The notes under the pieces: model-generated
What the model was told of the DNA's origin: nothing
Database searches by the model: none
Seen by the model: only the letters and a program-made list of their open reading frames with translations
In this document: piece by piece, positions 18,907 to 26,422 of the stretch
Numbering within the stretch: position 1 is the stretch's first letter
Layout of the letters: each line of letters opens with the position of its first letter
Position numbers and translations under genes: made by a program
Origin: JAXGQE01 sp040766585
GTDB lineage: Bacteria > Bacillota > SLNR01
Direction: 5' to 3'
Assembly (NCBI GenBank): GCA_040766585.1
Contig: JAXGQE010000002.1
Location: 186,001 to 250,000 of the forward strand
Length of the DNA: 64,000 nt

Positions 18907-18936
18907 TTGTTGTAATTATTACAAATATGATATAAT
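18907..18936 (+). promoter_or_regulatory. Rubrerythrin promoter with PerR/Fur-type box
   Basis: TTGTAATTATTACAA at 18910-18924 is a perfect 7-1-7 inverted repeat, matching the PerR box pattern TTATAATNATTATAA with one change per arm. It overlaps a TTGTTG -35 (18907-18912) and lies in the 18-base spacer before TATAAT (18931-18936). This is the layout of a peroxide-derepressed promoter. PerR rather than Fur or Zur is inferred from the downstream rubrerythrin. Confidence 0.75.
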
Positions 18937-18972
18937 ATCAAAATAAATCATATATTGAAGGAGGAAAAATCA

Positions 18973-19500
18973 ATGGAACTGAAAGGATCCAAAACCGAGA
19001 AGAATTTGTGGGAAGCTTTTGCCGGTGAATCACAGGCGCGGAACAAATACACCTATTTTGCCAGTGTCGCCAAAAAAGACGGGTTTGAACAAATTGCCGG
19101 TGTATTTCTGGAAACGGCAGACAATGAGAAAGAGCATGCCAAGATGGCATTTAAGTTCCTGGGCGAATTGAAAGACACAGCCGCCAATCTAAAAGCAGCT
19201 GCCGAGGGCGAGAATCACGAGTGGACAGAAATGTACAAGGGCTTTGAAAAGACAGCCCGTGAAGAAGGGTTTGATGAAATCGCCGATTTCTTCCACGAAG
19301 TGGCTGAAGTGGAAGAAGAACACGAAAAAAGATATCGCCAGCTTTTGGCTCGCGTGGAAAAAGGCGATGTCTTTAAGCGAGACGAAGAAATCAACTGGCA
19401 CTGCCGCAACTGCGGGTACGTGCATGTGGGCAAAGAACCGCCAGAAAAGTGCCCGGCTTGTTACCATCCGCAGGCGCATTATCAGCCCAAACCAGGATAA
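18973..19500 (+). CDS. rbr: Rubrerythrin
   Basis: A 175-residue non-haem iron peroxidase that reduces hydrogen peroxide in anaerobes. The ferritin-like domain (1-135) carries the di-iron ligands in AGESQARNKYTYF, ADNEKEHAKMAF and VAEVEEEHEKRY. The C-terminal rubredoxin-like domain has CRNCGYVHVGKEPPEKCPAC, the two CxxC knuckles for the electron-donating iron. ATG at 18973 follows GAAGGAGG. Expression is probably released by peroxide through the box upstream, and a terminator follows at 19551, so the gene is monocistronic. Confidence 0.95.
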   Translation: MELKGSKTEKNLWEAFAGESQARNKYTYFASVAKKDGFEQIAGVFLETADNEKEHAKMAFKFLGELKDTAANLKAAAEGENHEWTEMYKGFEKTAREEGFDEIADFFHEVAEVEEEHEKRYRQLLARVEKGDVFKRDEEINWHCRNCGYVHVGKEPPEKCPACYHPQAHYQPKPG

Positions 19501-19550
19501 TTATTAATTTCCGGATCTAACTTCCCAATTTTAAATTTAACACAGTACCG

Positions 19551-19583
19551 ACCGCACCCGGGTAACCATGGGTGCGGTTTTTG
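19551..19583 (+). terminator. Rho-independent terminator after rubrerythrin
   Basis: ACCGCACCC (19551-19559) pairs perfectly with GGGTGCGGT (19570-19578) and is followed by a short T run. Confidence 0.85.
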
Positions 19584-19693
19584 TGATTACTTCTATCAGG
19601 GGATCGTTCTTCCTGGAAAAAGGATGAGACCGACGGGAAGGAGAAAACAAGCAAAGGTCGTATCTATCAAGGGAATGGAAAGGAGGATGACCC

Positions 19694-20608
19694 GTGCTGA
19701 CCCAGAAGCAAAAAGAAGAATTACAATCCCTGTTGGGCGTGGATCGTATCCACTACAACTATGAGCTAAAAGATTTTACATCCTTCAAAATCGGTGGACC
19801 CGCCGATGTTCTGGTCCAGCCGGAATCAGAGCCGGAGCTTTTGGGCATCCTTGCTTTTTGCCGTGGACATCGCATTCCCTGGTTTGTCCTGGGGAAGGGT
19901 ACGAATCTGATTATCCGCGATAAGGGAATTCGGGGAATGGTTATTATCCTTGACGGTGAACTAACCCGTGTACAAGTATGCGGCAATCGGCTAACGGCAG
20001 GCGGCGGGGCTCTTTTGGCTGATGCATCCGCCCAAGCGGCCAGAGCTGGACTGACCGGGATGGAGTTCGCCCAAGGAATCCCCGGCTCCGTGGGGGGAGC
20101 CGTCATGATGAATGCCGGAGCCTACGGCGGAGAGATGAAAGACATTGTGGAAGAAGTCCAGGCAGTTGGCAGCGACGGGAGCTGGATGTCCATTTCCGGA
20201 GAGGATATGAATTTTGGGTATCGAATGTGCCGCCTGCAGGGAATGGATGTGATTGTTACCCGGGTCATCATGAATCTGAGATTGGGGGAACAGGAAGCCA
20301 TCCGTGCCCGGACCGAAGAGCTTCAAAGACGACGCTGGGACAAGCAGCCTTTGGATCTGCCCAGTGCCGGGAGTGTGTTTCGCCGTCCGGAAGGATATTA
20401 CGCAGGAGCGCTCATTGAAGAAGCCGGACTGAAAGGATTTCAGATCGGGGGCGCCCGTGTGTCGGATAAACATGCCGGGTTCATTGTCAACACCGGACAG
20501 GCCACCGCTGCCGATGTCCTGGCCTTAATTCTTCATATCCAGCATACCGTGCTGGAAAAATCAGGTGTCCATCTGGAAACCGAGGTGAGAGTTGTTGGTG
20601 AAGAGTGA
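19694..20608 (+). CDS. murB: UDP-N-acetylenolpyruvoylglucosamine reductase
   Basis: A 304-residue FAD enzyme that makes UDP-MurNAc for peptidoglycan. The N-terminal FAD domain has TSFKIGGPADVLVQP and VLGKGTNLIIRDKG near residue 60; the middle has GMEFAQGIPGSVGGAVMMNAGAYGGEM near residue 120. Catalytic residues lie in SAGSVFRRPEG near residue 230 (Ser) and the C-terminal LETEVRVVG (Glu). It is the type II, shorter form typical of Gram-positives. GTG start with AAGGAGG 8 bases upstream. The 3' end overlaps trmL by 11 bases. Confidence 0.95.
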   Translation: MLTQKQKEELQSLLGVDRIHYNYELKDFTSFKIGGPADVLVQPESEPELLGILAFCRGHRIPWFVLGKGTNLIIRDKGIRGMVIILDGELTRVQVCGNRLTAGGGALLADASAQAARAGLTGMEFAQGIPGSVGGAVMMNAGAYGGEMKDIVEEVQAVGSDGSWMSISGEDMNFGYRMCRLQGMDVIVTRVIMNLRLGEQEAIRARTEELQRRRWDKQPLDLPSAGSVFRRPEGYYAGALIEEAGLKGFQIGGARVSDKHAGFIVNTGQATAADVLALILHIQHTVLEKSGVHLETEVRVVGEE

Positions 20609-21089
20609 TGATGCTAATCCCGTCCTGCACGTCGTTTTGGTGGAACCGGAAATTCCTCAAAATACCGGCAACATTATCCGCACATGCGCTGCTACCGGAG
20701 CTCAGCTGCATTTGGTGCGTCCTTTGGGATTTTCTCTGGAAGACCGCTATATGAAGCGGGCTGGGCTGGACTATTGGTCATTGGCGGAGATGAAAGTATG
20801 GGATTCCTGGGATCAACTGAATGATGCCTATCCAGATTCCCGATATTTTTTTGCCACTACCAAAGGGGTTCACAACTATACCCAGGCGAACTACCGGCAG
20901 GGAGACTTTCTGGTTTTCGGTAAGGAAACTCAAGGCCTGCCTCGACCGCTCCTCGAACAGAACAAGGAGTGGTGCATACGGATTCCCATGAGTGAAGATG
21001 TTCGAGCACGTTCTTTGAACCTGTCCAACGCTGTAGCCATTGTGGTCTATGAAGCACTGAGACAGATGGATTTTCCAGATTTGATCTGA
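20598..21089 (+). CDS. trmL: tRNA (cytidine(34)-2'-O)-methyltransferase
   Basis: A 163-residue SPOUT-fold methyltransferase that modifies the wobble base of tRNA-Leu isoacceptors. Motifs: VVLVEPEIPQNTGNIIRTC at the N-terminus, FGKETQGLP near residue 112 and the C-terminal knot IPMSEDVRARSLNLSNAVAI, all characteristic of TrmL. I chose the GTG at 20598 with GAGGTGAG upstream; a TTG at 20592 is also in frame. It is translationally coupled to murB, and a terminator follows at 21116. Confidence 0.93.
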   Translation: MKSDDANPVLHVVLVEPEIPQNTGNIIRTCAATGAQLHLVRPLGFSLEDRYMKRAGLDYWSLAEMKVWDSWDQLNDAYPDSRYFFATTKGVHNYTQANYRQGDFLVFGKETQGLPRPLLEQNKEWCIRIPMSEDVRARSLNLSNAVAIVVYEALRQMDFPDLI

Positions 21090-21115
21090 GACGATGCAAA
21101 CTACAAGTAGTCAAT

Positions 21116-21140
21116 GATCCCTTTGCGGGGTCTTTTTTTT
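21116..21140 (+). terminator. Rho-independent terminator after trmL
   Basis: GATCCC (21116-21121), loop TTTGC, and GGGGTC (21127-21132) with one G-T pair are followed by eight T residues. Confidence 0.8.
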
Positions 21141-21246
21141 AAAATGAAGAATCGGACTTGCATGCAATGGGAGGCTATGACCGGGAAATGGATTCAGGGA
21201 TATAAGTTAGACTGGTAGTATCGGCAAAAAAAAGTAAAAAAATATC

Positions 21247-21306
21247 TTGACAATATAACATGTGTTATATATAATAACATCAGTTATATAATATAACATA
21301 CGTTAT
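21247..21306 (+). promoter_or_regulatory. Consensus promoter overlapped by three TetR-type operators
   Basis: TTGACA (21247-21252), a 17-base spacer and TATAAT (21270-21275) give a perfect sigma-A promoter. Three inverted repeats of the form ATAACAT-N2-GTTAT-like lie over and after it: ATAACATGTGTTAT (21255-21268), ATAACATCAGTTAT (21274-21287) and ATAACATACGTTAT (21293-21306). Their centres are exactly 19 bases apart. They cover the spacer, the -10 and the transcript start, so bound repressor would shut the promoter completely. Autorepression by the adjacent TetR gene is inferred from position. Confidence 0.8.
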
Positions 21307-21327
21307 ACCGTTCAAGGAGGTGTGCGG

Positions 21328-21939
21328 ATGCGACAGCCCAGTGTGTATTCCATGGATCAGATCCTGGCTGCTTCATTAACCATTATTCAAAAAGCGGGGC
21401 GGGAGAAAGTTACCGCGCGGGCTATTGCCAAAGAACTAGGCTCATCCACCATGCCGATATACAGTCGGGTAAAATCAGTGGACGAACTGGATCCTATGCT
21501 GAAACAGAAAGCCAGGAAAATTTTGATATCTTACCAACAGAGGGCTTATACAGAGGATCCGCTGCTGAATATGGCCATCGGCTACATTGTATTTGCCCGG
21601 GATGAGAAGAATGTATTCAAATATCTTTTTCTCGAAAAAACTGAAGTCATGCAGGAGGGAAGAATGCAGGAAAATATGAGGGATTCATTTTTAGAAGATT
21701 TTGGAGCAGAGAATCAGGAAACCGGGCCCCTGGCTGCCATGACTGTAAAACAGCAGGAACTCTTAATGAAACACACATGGATCTTCACTCACGGATTGGC
21801 CATGCTGGCTTATGCAGGCAATCTGGATCGGGAATCCGACGAAGGGATCGTCCAGTTCCTGCAAAATGCCGGAGCCGCATTCTATCTTTGGGTCACAACC
21901 ATGAACAATCATACGGATAAAGATTCCGATGATGATTAA
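21328..21939 (+). CDS. TetR/AcrR family transcriptional regulator
   Basis: A 203-residue regulator with an N-terminal helix-turn-helix: ILAASLTIIQKAGREKVTARAIAKELGSS, then TMPIYSRVKSVDEL for the recognition-helix end. The C-terminal ligand domain includes KHTWIFTHGLAMLAYAG, as in the WHG/TetR_C groups. ATG at 21328 lies seven bases after AAGGAGG; an in-frame GTG at 21322 is too close to that site. It precedes an ABC exporter gene pair and sits behind three identical operators, so it is most likely an autoregulated repressor of the exporter. The inducer is unknown. Confidence 0.9.
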   Translation: MRQPSVYSMDQILAASLTIIQKAGREKVTARAIAKELGSSTMPIYSRVKSVDELDPMLKQKARKILISYQQRAYTEDPLLNMAIGYIVFARDEKNVFKYLFLEKTEVMQEGRMQENMRDSFLEDFGAENQETGPLAAMTVKQQELLMKHTWIFTHGLAMLAYAGNLDRESDEGIVQFLQNAGAAFYLWVTTMNNHTDKDSDDD

Positions 21940-21983
21940 TCAATTGCAAAAGCATTTAGAATTTAGCATGGAGGATGATGGCA

Positions 21984-22912
21984 ATGATGCTAGAGTTAGT
22001 GAATGTCAGCAAAAGTTTCGGGAAGGATAAGGCGGTTGACGGACTCAGTTTTACGGTGAATGAAGGAGAAATCTATGGACTGCTGAAGTGGGGCTGGAAA
22101 ATCCACACGATGTCCATGATCTGCGGGCTTCTCAAACCCAGAGCTGGATCATACGGATTGCCGGTCACGAAGCCACCATAATCGGACAGAGGATCAATCA
22201 GATTCTGGGAGTAGTCCCTCAGGAAACAGCCCTTTATACCAATCTATCGGCAGAAGAAAACTTGCGTTTCTGGGGAACTGTCAACGGGATCCCGGCTGCA
22301 CAAATATCCGCTGCAGTCGATCGGGTTCTGGCTCTGGTGGGGCTAACGGATCGGCGCAAAGGGAAAGTATCCAAGTACTCCGGTGGGATGAAACGGCGTC
22401 TGAATATTGCCGCTGGGCTGATCCATCATCCCAAACTACTGATTATGGATGAACCCACAGTGGGAATTGATCCTCAGTCCAGAAATCATATTCTGGAAAC
22501 AGTCCGCAGTCTGAAGGATGAGGGAATGACCGTGCTGTATACCAGCCATTATGTGGAAGAAGTAGAGTATCTGTGCGATCGGGTCGGAATCATGGATGAA
22601 GGGCGTTTGATTGCAGCAGGTACCGTGTCGGAACTCTTGGGAAGCGGACCCCAGAATCAGCAGTTAATGATCACGCTGGAGAATCTCTCAGAGGGTGTGA
22701 TCCGTCAGCTTACGGATTTGGATGGAGTCAAGAATATCCATACCGAAGGTCGTCAGGTACACCTTCTGACCGACAGTGCTGAAAAAATGCTGCCGCATGC
22801 ATTCAATGTCATGATCCGTATGGGCAGTTCAGTTTCTGAGATCAAAATTAAAAAACCCAATCTGGAGAGCCTCTTTCTCAGCTTAACGGGAAAAGCTCTG
22901 CGGGATTCGTAG
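21984..22912 (+). pseudogene. ABC exporter ATPase, frameshifted in the Walker A region
   Basis: An ATP-binding subunit of a drug/lipid-type ABC exporter, split over two frames. Frame one (to about 22150) encodes LELVNVSKSFGKDKAVDGLSF, then GLLKWGWKIHTMSM where GLLGPNGAGKSTTMSM is expected. The other frame continues from about 22150 with IRIAGHEATI, GVVPQETALYTNLSAEENLRF, the signature YSGGMKRRLN and Walker B LLIMDEPTVGIDP. At least three indels are needed: about five bases lost before GGGGCTGGAAAATCC, one base lost in TCCAC(C)ACG and one in GGATC(C)ATACGG, all within about 70 bases. As read, the P-loop is destroyed. The alternative is a local sequence error. Regulator and permease flanking it are intact. 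Confidence 0.8.
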
Positions 22913-22924
22913 GAGGGAATAATT

Positions 22925-23650
22925 ATGCGAAAAATCAGCGCCATTGTCTGGGTGGGTATCCGCCAAATGCTGGCTGACCCCATATATATCATGTTCTTAA
23001 TTGCTTTGCCGGTCATGATGACCTGGCTCATGAGTTTTCTGCCTCAGGAAAGCGGAATTTATGAAATGGCTACTTTGGGAGTGTTGGTCATGTTTGTCGG
23101 TTTGAACATCCTGACTTCGGCCGGTGGGTTCATGCTGGAAGAAAAGCAGGCCGGCACGTGGCAGCGGATGCTGTCCGGGACTGTTACTCACAGTCAGATT
23201 CTCACGGCATATTTTGTCCGTTTGGTGGTTACGGCTTTTATACAGTCGCTATTGCTGCTTTTATCCGGAAAGTACTTGTTTGGAGCTCCCTGGAATCAGG
23301 GATTCCTGACCATTTCTGTGATCTTGCTGGTATATATTTTCACCATGACCGGGCTGGCGCTTTTCCTCAGTGGTTTTTTAAAGAGCAGCGGACAGGTGCA
23401 GGCTGTTTCCATGGCGGTGGTCATGATTGGAACCATGCTGGGCGGCGTATTCATCCCCATTGAAAACCCATCGCCACTCATCCGACTGGTCAGTCAGATT
23501 TCTCCCCAAAGCTGGGCGGTTCATGCCTTGAAAGATGTTTTTGTACAGGGTATCGGGCTTTCGGCTCTTACTGGATCGCTGCTGACCATGGCAGGAGCCG
23601 GTCTGCTGCTGCTGGCGGCTGGAGTAATCAAGCTGCAGATGGATGGATAA
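22925..23650 (+). CDS. ABC-2 type exporter permease
   Basis: A 241-residue membrane subunit with about six hydrophobic helices. The LEEKQAGTWQRMLSGTVTHSQIL segment after the second helix is the conserved coupling region of ABC-2 permeases, and the GVFIPIENPSPLIRLVSQISPQSW segment near residue 180 is the usual C-terminal signature. It starts 12 bases after the ATPase gene with AGGAGGGAA upstream, so it forms one operon with the TetR gene and the ATPase. If the ATPase is truly broken the permease would be orphaned. Confidence 0.88.
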   Translation: MRKISAIVWVGIRQMLADPIYIMFLIALPVMMTWLMSFLPQESGIYEMATLGVLVMFVGLNILTSAGGFMLEEKQAGTWQRMLSGTVTHSQILTAYFVRLVVTAFIQSLLLLLSGKYLFGAPWNQGFLTISVILLVYIFTMTGLALFLSGFLKSSGQVQAVSMAVVMIGTMLGGVFIPIENPSPLIRLVSQISPQSWAVHALKDVFVQGIGLSALTGSLLTMAGAGLLLLAAGVIKLQMDG

Positions 23651-23716
23651 AGAAAGAATCAGAAGCAAATTAGCTCTGATTCCCGCAGATGTAAAGCCAA
23701 TATGGATTTATTCAGA

Positions 23717-23741
23717 AAGAGCTGGGAACAGCTCTTTTTTA
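23717..23741. terminator. Bidirectional terminator between permease gene and minus-strand small gene
   Basis: AAGAGCTG (23717-23724) and CAGCTCTT (23729-23736) form an 8-bp stem with a 4-base loop and a T run to 23740 on the plus strand. On the minus strand it begins directly at the TAA stop of the small membrane protein gene. Confidence 0.8.
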
Positions 23742-23900
23742 TCTTCCGCCGGAAGACAGCAAATACCCCAGATACCCAAATGTGACAGCGGCAAATATGG
23801 GGTTGCAGATCAAGCTTCATGATCCGGTCAATTTGGCGGCATAGCGACTGATGATCAGACCAATCAAACCGCCGATGGTCGTACCAATCAGAGGACTCAT
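23739..23900 (-). CDS. Small two-helix membrane protein with in-frame TGA; candidate selenoprotein, DUF6132-like
   Basis: An ATG at 23900, seven bases after AAGGAGG and behind a TTGCAA-N17-TATAAT promoter, opens a frame of 27 codons (MSPLIGTTIGGLIGLIISRY then AAKLTGS). It meets TGA at 23819-23817 and continues in frame for 25 codons (SLICNPIFAAV... GYLLSSGGR) to TAA at 23741-23739. Both parts look like transmembrane hairpin halves. As I recall DUF6132-type proteins (IGTIIGG...SGxCPITSNP...YGxxxG), the two parts align without gaps and the TGA falls on the conserved Cys. A terminator starts at the TAA, not at the TGA. Read as 53 residues with Sec28 this is a selenoprotein; otherwise it is a 27-residue peptide or a nonsense mutant. 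Confidence 0.55.
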
Positions 23901-23941
23901 GGATTAACCTCCTTACATTTCAAGAATGTATTCTTTCCATT

Positions 23942-23970
23942 ATTATATCTGAACAAAACAGCTTTTGCAA
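23942..23970 (-). promoter_or_regulatory. Promoter of the small membrane protein gene
   Basis: On the minus strand TTGCAA (23970-23965) and TATAAT (23947-23942) are separated by exactly 17 bases. They lie about 40 bases upstream of the ribosome binding site of the small gene, which supports its being expressed independently. Confidence 0.7.
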
Positions 23971-24075
23971 CGATGGATTGTACTAAAAAAAATGTATGGG
24001 CATGATATTGGTCCCTTATTCGCAGTAATGGTAAAATACAGGGGAAAAGACTCTAAAAATATCCTCTGAAACGAA

Positions 24076-24104
24076 TAGACATACTATATATTGTGGAATA
24101 TAAT
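24076..24104 (+). promoter_or_regulatory. nrdJ promoter with NrdR-like box
   Basis: TAGACA (24076-24081), a 17-base spacer and TATAAT (24099-24104) form a good promoter. Within the spacer ATACTATATATTGTGG (24081-24096) matches the NrdR box pattern acaCwAtATaTwGtgt at the core positions. NrdR represses ribonucleotide reductase genes when dATP is high. NrdR boxes usually occur in pairs; I see only this one clearly. Confidence 0.65.
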
Positions 24105-24160
24105 ATAAGAGCAAGCAAAATGTAGTATGCTCGGCAATTCATTGCGAAGAGGTGTAGACG

Positions 24161-26422
24161 ATGCAATTATCCAAAAATGCCCTGACCGTTCTGGAAAAGA
24201 GGTACCTGAGAAAAGAAGACGGAAACGTGGTGGAAACCCCAGAAGACATGTTGCACCGGGTGGCGGAAAATATCGCAGCCGTTGAAAAAACTGTATATGG
24301 AAAGACGGAGAAAGAGACAAAAATAGTCGAAAAGGGATTCTTCCAGCTCATGGACAGCCAGGATTTCATACCCAACTCGCCCACTTTGATGAATGCAGGT
24401 AGAGAGCTACAGCAACTATCGGCCTGTTTTGTACTGCCCATCGAAGATTCCATGGAAAGCATTTTTGAAACAATAAAAAATGCGGCGCTGATCCACAAAA
24501 GCGGCGGTGGAACCGGTTTTTCATTCTCCCGAATCCGACCCCGCAACGATCAGGTTCTGACCACCGGAGGCGTAGCTAGCGGACCGATCTCCTTCATGAA
24601 AGTCTTTAATGCAGCCACAGACGCTGTAAAACAAGGAGGAACACGCAGAGGCGCCAACATGGGAATCCTGAGGGTGGATCATCCCGATATCATGGATTTC
24701 ATCACCTGCAAAAAGGACAATACTGAGATCACCAACTTCAATATTTCCATTGGTATTACAGAAGACTTCATGAAAGCCGTGGAAGAAGATCGGGACTATG
24801 ATCTGTTCAACCCTCGAACAAAGAGCAAGAGTGGAACCAAAAATGCCAAAGAGGTATTTGATCTGATTATTGATATGGCTTGGAAAAACGGAGAACCCGG
24901 TATCATTTTCCTGGATCGCATGAATCGAAAGAATCCAACGCCTCACATTGGAGAAATCGAAAGTACCAATCCCTGCGGAGAACAGCCACTTTTACCCTAT
25001 GAGTCATGCAATCTGGGATCCATTAATCTGGCCCGAATGATCAAAGGAGAGAATGGGAAACGGGATATTGATTTTGACCATTTGAGAGACGTAGTACGGC
25101 AGTCCGTCCACTTTCTGGATAACGTCATTGATGCCAATCAGTATCCACTGCCCATGATCGAAGAGATGACCAAAGGCAATCGCAAAATTGGTCTGGGTGT
25201 TATGGGATTTGCCGATCTGCTGATTCACCTGGGTATTCCCTACAATTCTGATCGGGCCGTTTACCTGGCTGAGAAAATCATGCGTTTCATTGATGAAGAA
25301 TCCAAGCGTATGTCTGTGGAATTGGCAGAAGAGCGGGGCGTGTTCCCGAATTTCAAAGGCAGCGTTTACGATTCGCCGGGCGGGCTGCCCCTGCGTCATG
25401 CAACTACAACCACCATTGCCCCCACCGGGACTATTTCAATCATTGCCGGAGTGTCTAGCGGAATTGAACCTCTGTACGCTGTATCGTATACCCGTACTGT
25501 GCTGGATAACAACACCCTGATTGAAGTCCATCCATTGTTCGAAGAGGTGGCAAAAAAAGAAGGGTTCTATAGTCAGGAACTCATCGAGGAAATTACGGAA
25601 AAAGGAACCCTGCAAGGCGTCTTGGGAGTACCCGGGCATATTCAGGAAATATTTGTGACCGCTCACGACATTACACCGGAATGGCACATTAAAATGCAGG
25701 CTGCATTCCAAAAATATACGGATAATGCAGTGTCCAAGACGGTCAATTTTGTCAGTAGCGCCACACGGGACGATGTCCTTCAGGTCTATCGACTGGCCTA
25801 TGAAACCGGATGCAAAGGCGTGACAGTCTATCGCGACGGCAGCCGCGACAGCCAGGTACTCAGCACAGGAACAACAAAAGGGGTAACCACATCGATGACC
25901 GGCGTGGCTTTGACCCCTCGTCCGAGACCCTCCGTTACCATCGGTGTGACTGAGAAGATCCGCATCGGCTGCGGGAACCTGTATGTCAGCGTAAATTCGG
26001 ATGAATACGGCCTATGCGAAGTATTTACCACACCGGGCCGCCATGGAGGCTGCGCCTCGCAGTCTGAGGCCACCAGTCGCCTGGTCTCCATCGCTCTTCG
26101 TTCCGGTGTTCCGGTGGATGTCATCGTGGAACAACTTCAGGGAATCCGCTGCCCGGCTTGTCTGCGCCGCGAAGGCATTAATGTGACATCGTGTCCGGAC
26201 GCTATTGCAAAAGTAATCAAAAAGTATCTTGATGTAGAAAAACAAGGATCCCTTCCTTCGGATGCAGCTGCTCGATTGCTGAACAGCCCCATCCAGAAAA
26301 TGTCCACAGAGACGGAGGAAATGCTGATTAACATGAAGACATGTCCGGAATGCGGCAATGCTATCCAGTTTGAAAGCGGCTGCGTCACATGTTCAGCCTG
26401 CGGGTACTCCAAGTGCGGATAG
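24161..26422 (+). CDS. nrdJ: Vitamin B12-dependent ribonucleotide reductase, class II
   Basis: A 753-residue adenosylcobalamin-dependent ribonucleoside-diphosphate reductase, which supplies deoxynucleotides with or without oxygen. Class II hallmarks: NSPTLMNAGRELQQLSACFVLP near residue 70-95 (first redox Cys), GGGTGFSFSRIRP and KQGGTRRGANMG near residue 130-165, STNPCGEQPLLPYESCNLGSIN near residue 268 (active-site N-x-C-x-E), and PTGTISIIAGVSSGIEP near 420. The C-terminus has a Cys-rich zinc-like tail (CPECGNAI...CSACGYSKCG) typical of the long NrdJ form. The ATG follows GAAGAGGTG. Regulation is probably by NrdR through the upstream box. Confidence 0.95.
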   Translation: MQLSKNALTVLEKRYLRKEDGNVVETPEDMLHRVAENIAAVEKTVYGKTEKETKIVEKGFFQLMDSQDFIPNSPTLMNAGRELQQLSACFVLPIEDSMESIFETIKNAALIHKSGGGTGFSFSRIRPRNDQVLTTGGVASGPISFMKVFNAATDAVKQGGTRRGANMGILRVDHPDIMDFITCKKDNTEITNFNISIGITEDFMKAVEEDRDYDLFNPRTKSKSGTKNAKEVFDLIIDMAWKNGEPGIIFLDRMNRKNPTPHIGEIESTNPCGEQPLLPYESCNLGSINLARMIKGENGKRDIDFDHLRDVVRQSVHFLDNVIDANQYPLPMIEEMTKGNRKIGLGVMGFADLLIHLGIPYNSDRAVYLAEKIMRFIDEESKRMSVELAEERGVFPNFKGSVYDSPGGLPLRHATTTTIAPTGTISIIAGVSSGIEPLYAVSYTRTVLDNNTLIEVHPLFEEVAKKEGFYSQELIEEITEKGTLQGVLGVPGHIQEIFVTAHDITPEWHIKMQAAFQKYTDNAVSKTVNFVSSATRDDVLQVYRLAYETGCKGVTVYRDGSRDSQVLSTGTTKGVTTSMTGVALTPRPRPSVTIGVTEKIRIGCGNLYVSVNSDEYGLCEVFTTPGRHGGCASQSEATSRLVSIALRSGVPVDVIVEQLQGIRCPACLRREGINVTSCPDAIAKVIKKYLDVEKQGSLPSDAAARLLNSPIQKMSTETEEMLINMKTCPECGNAIQFESGCVTCSACGYSKCG

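Noticed and set aside
22088..22912. Intact ATPase starting at an ATG at 22088
   Set aside because: That start lies in a shifted frame within the Walker A region and would give a protein lacking the P-loop; the real gene begins at about 21984.
23739..23900. Simple nonsense mutation in the small membrane protein gene
   Set aside because: Not excluded, but less favoured: promoter, ribosome binding site and terminator are all intact, and the stop is TGA precisely at the position I expect for Cys in relatives.
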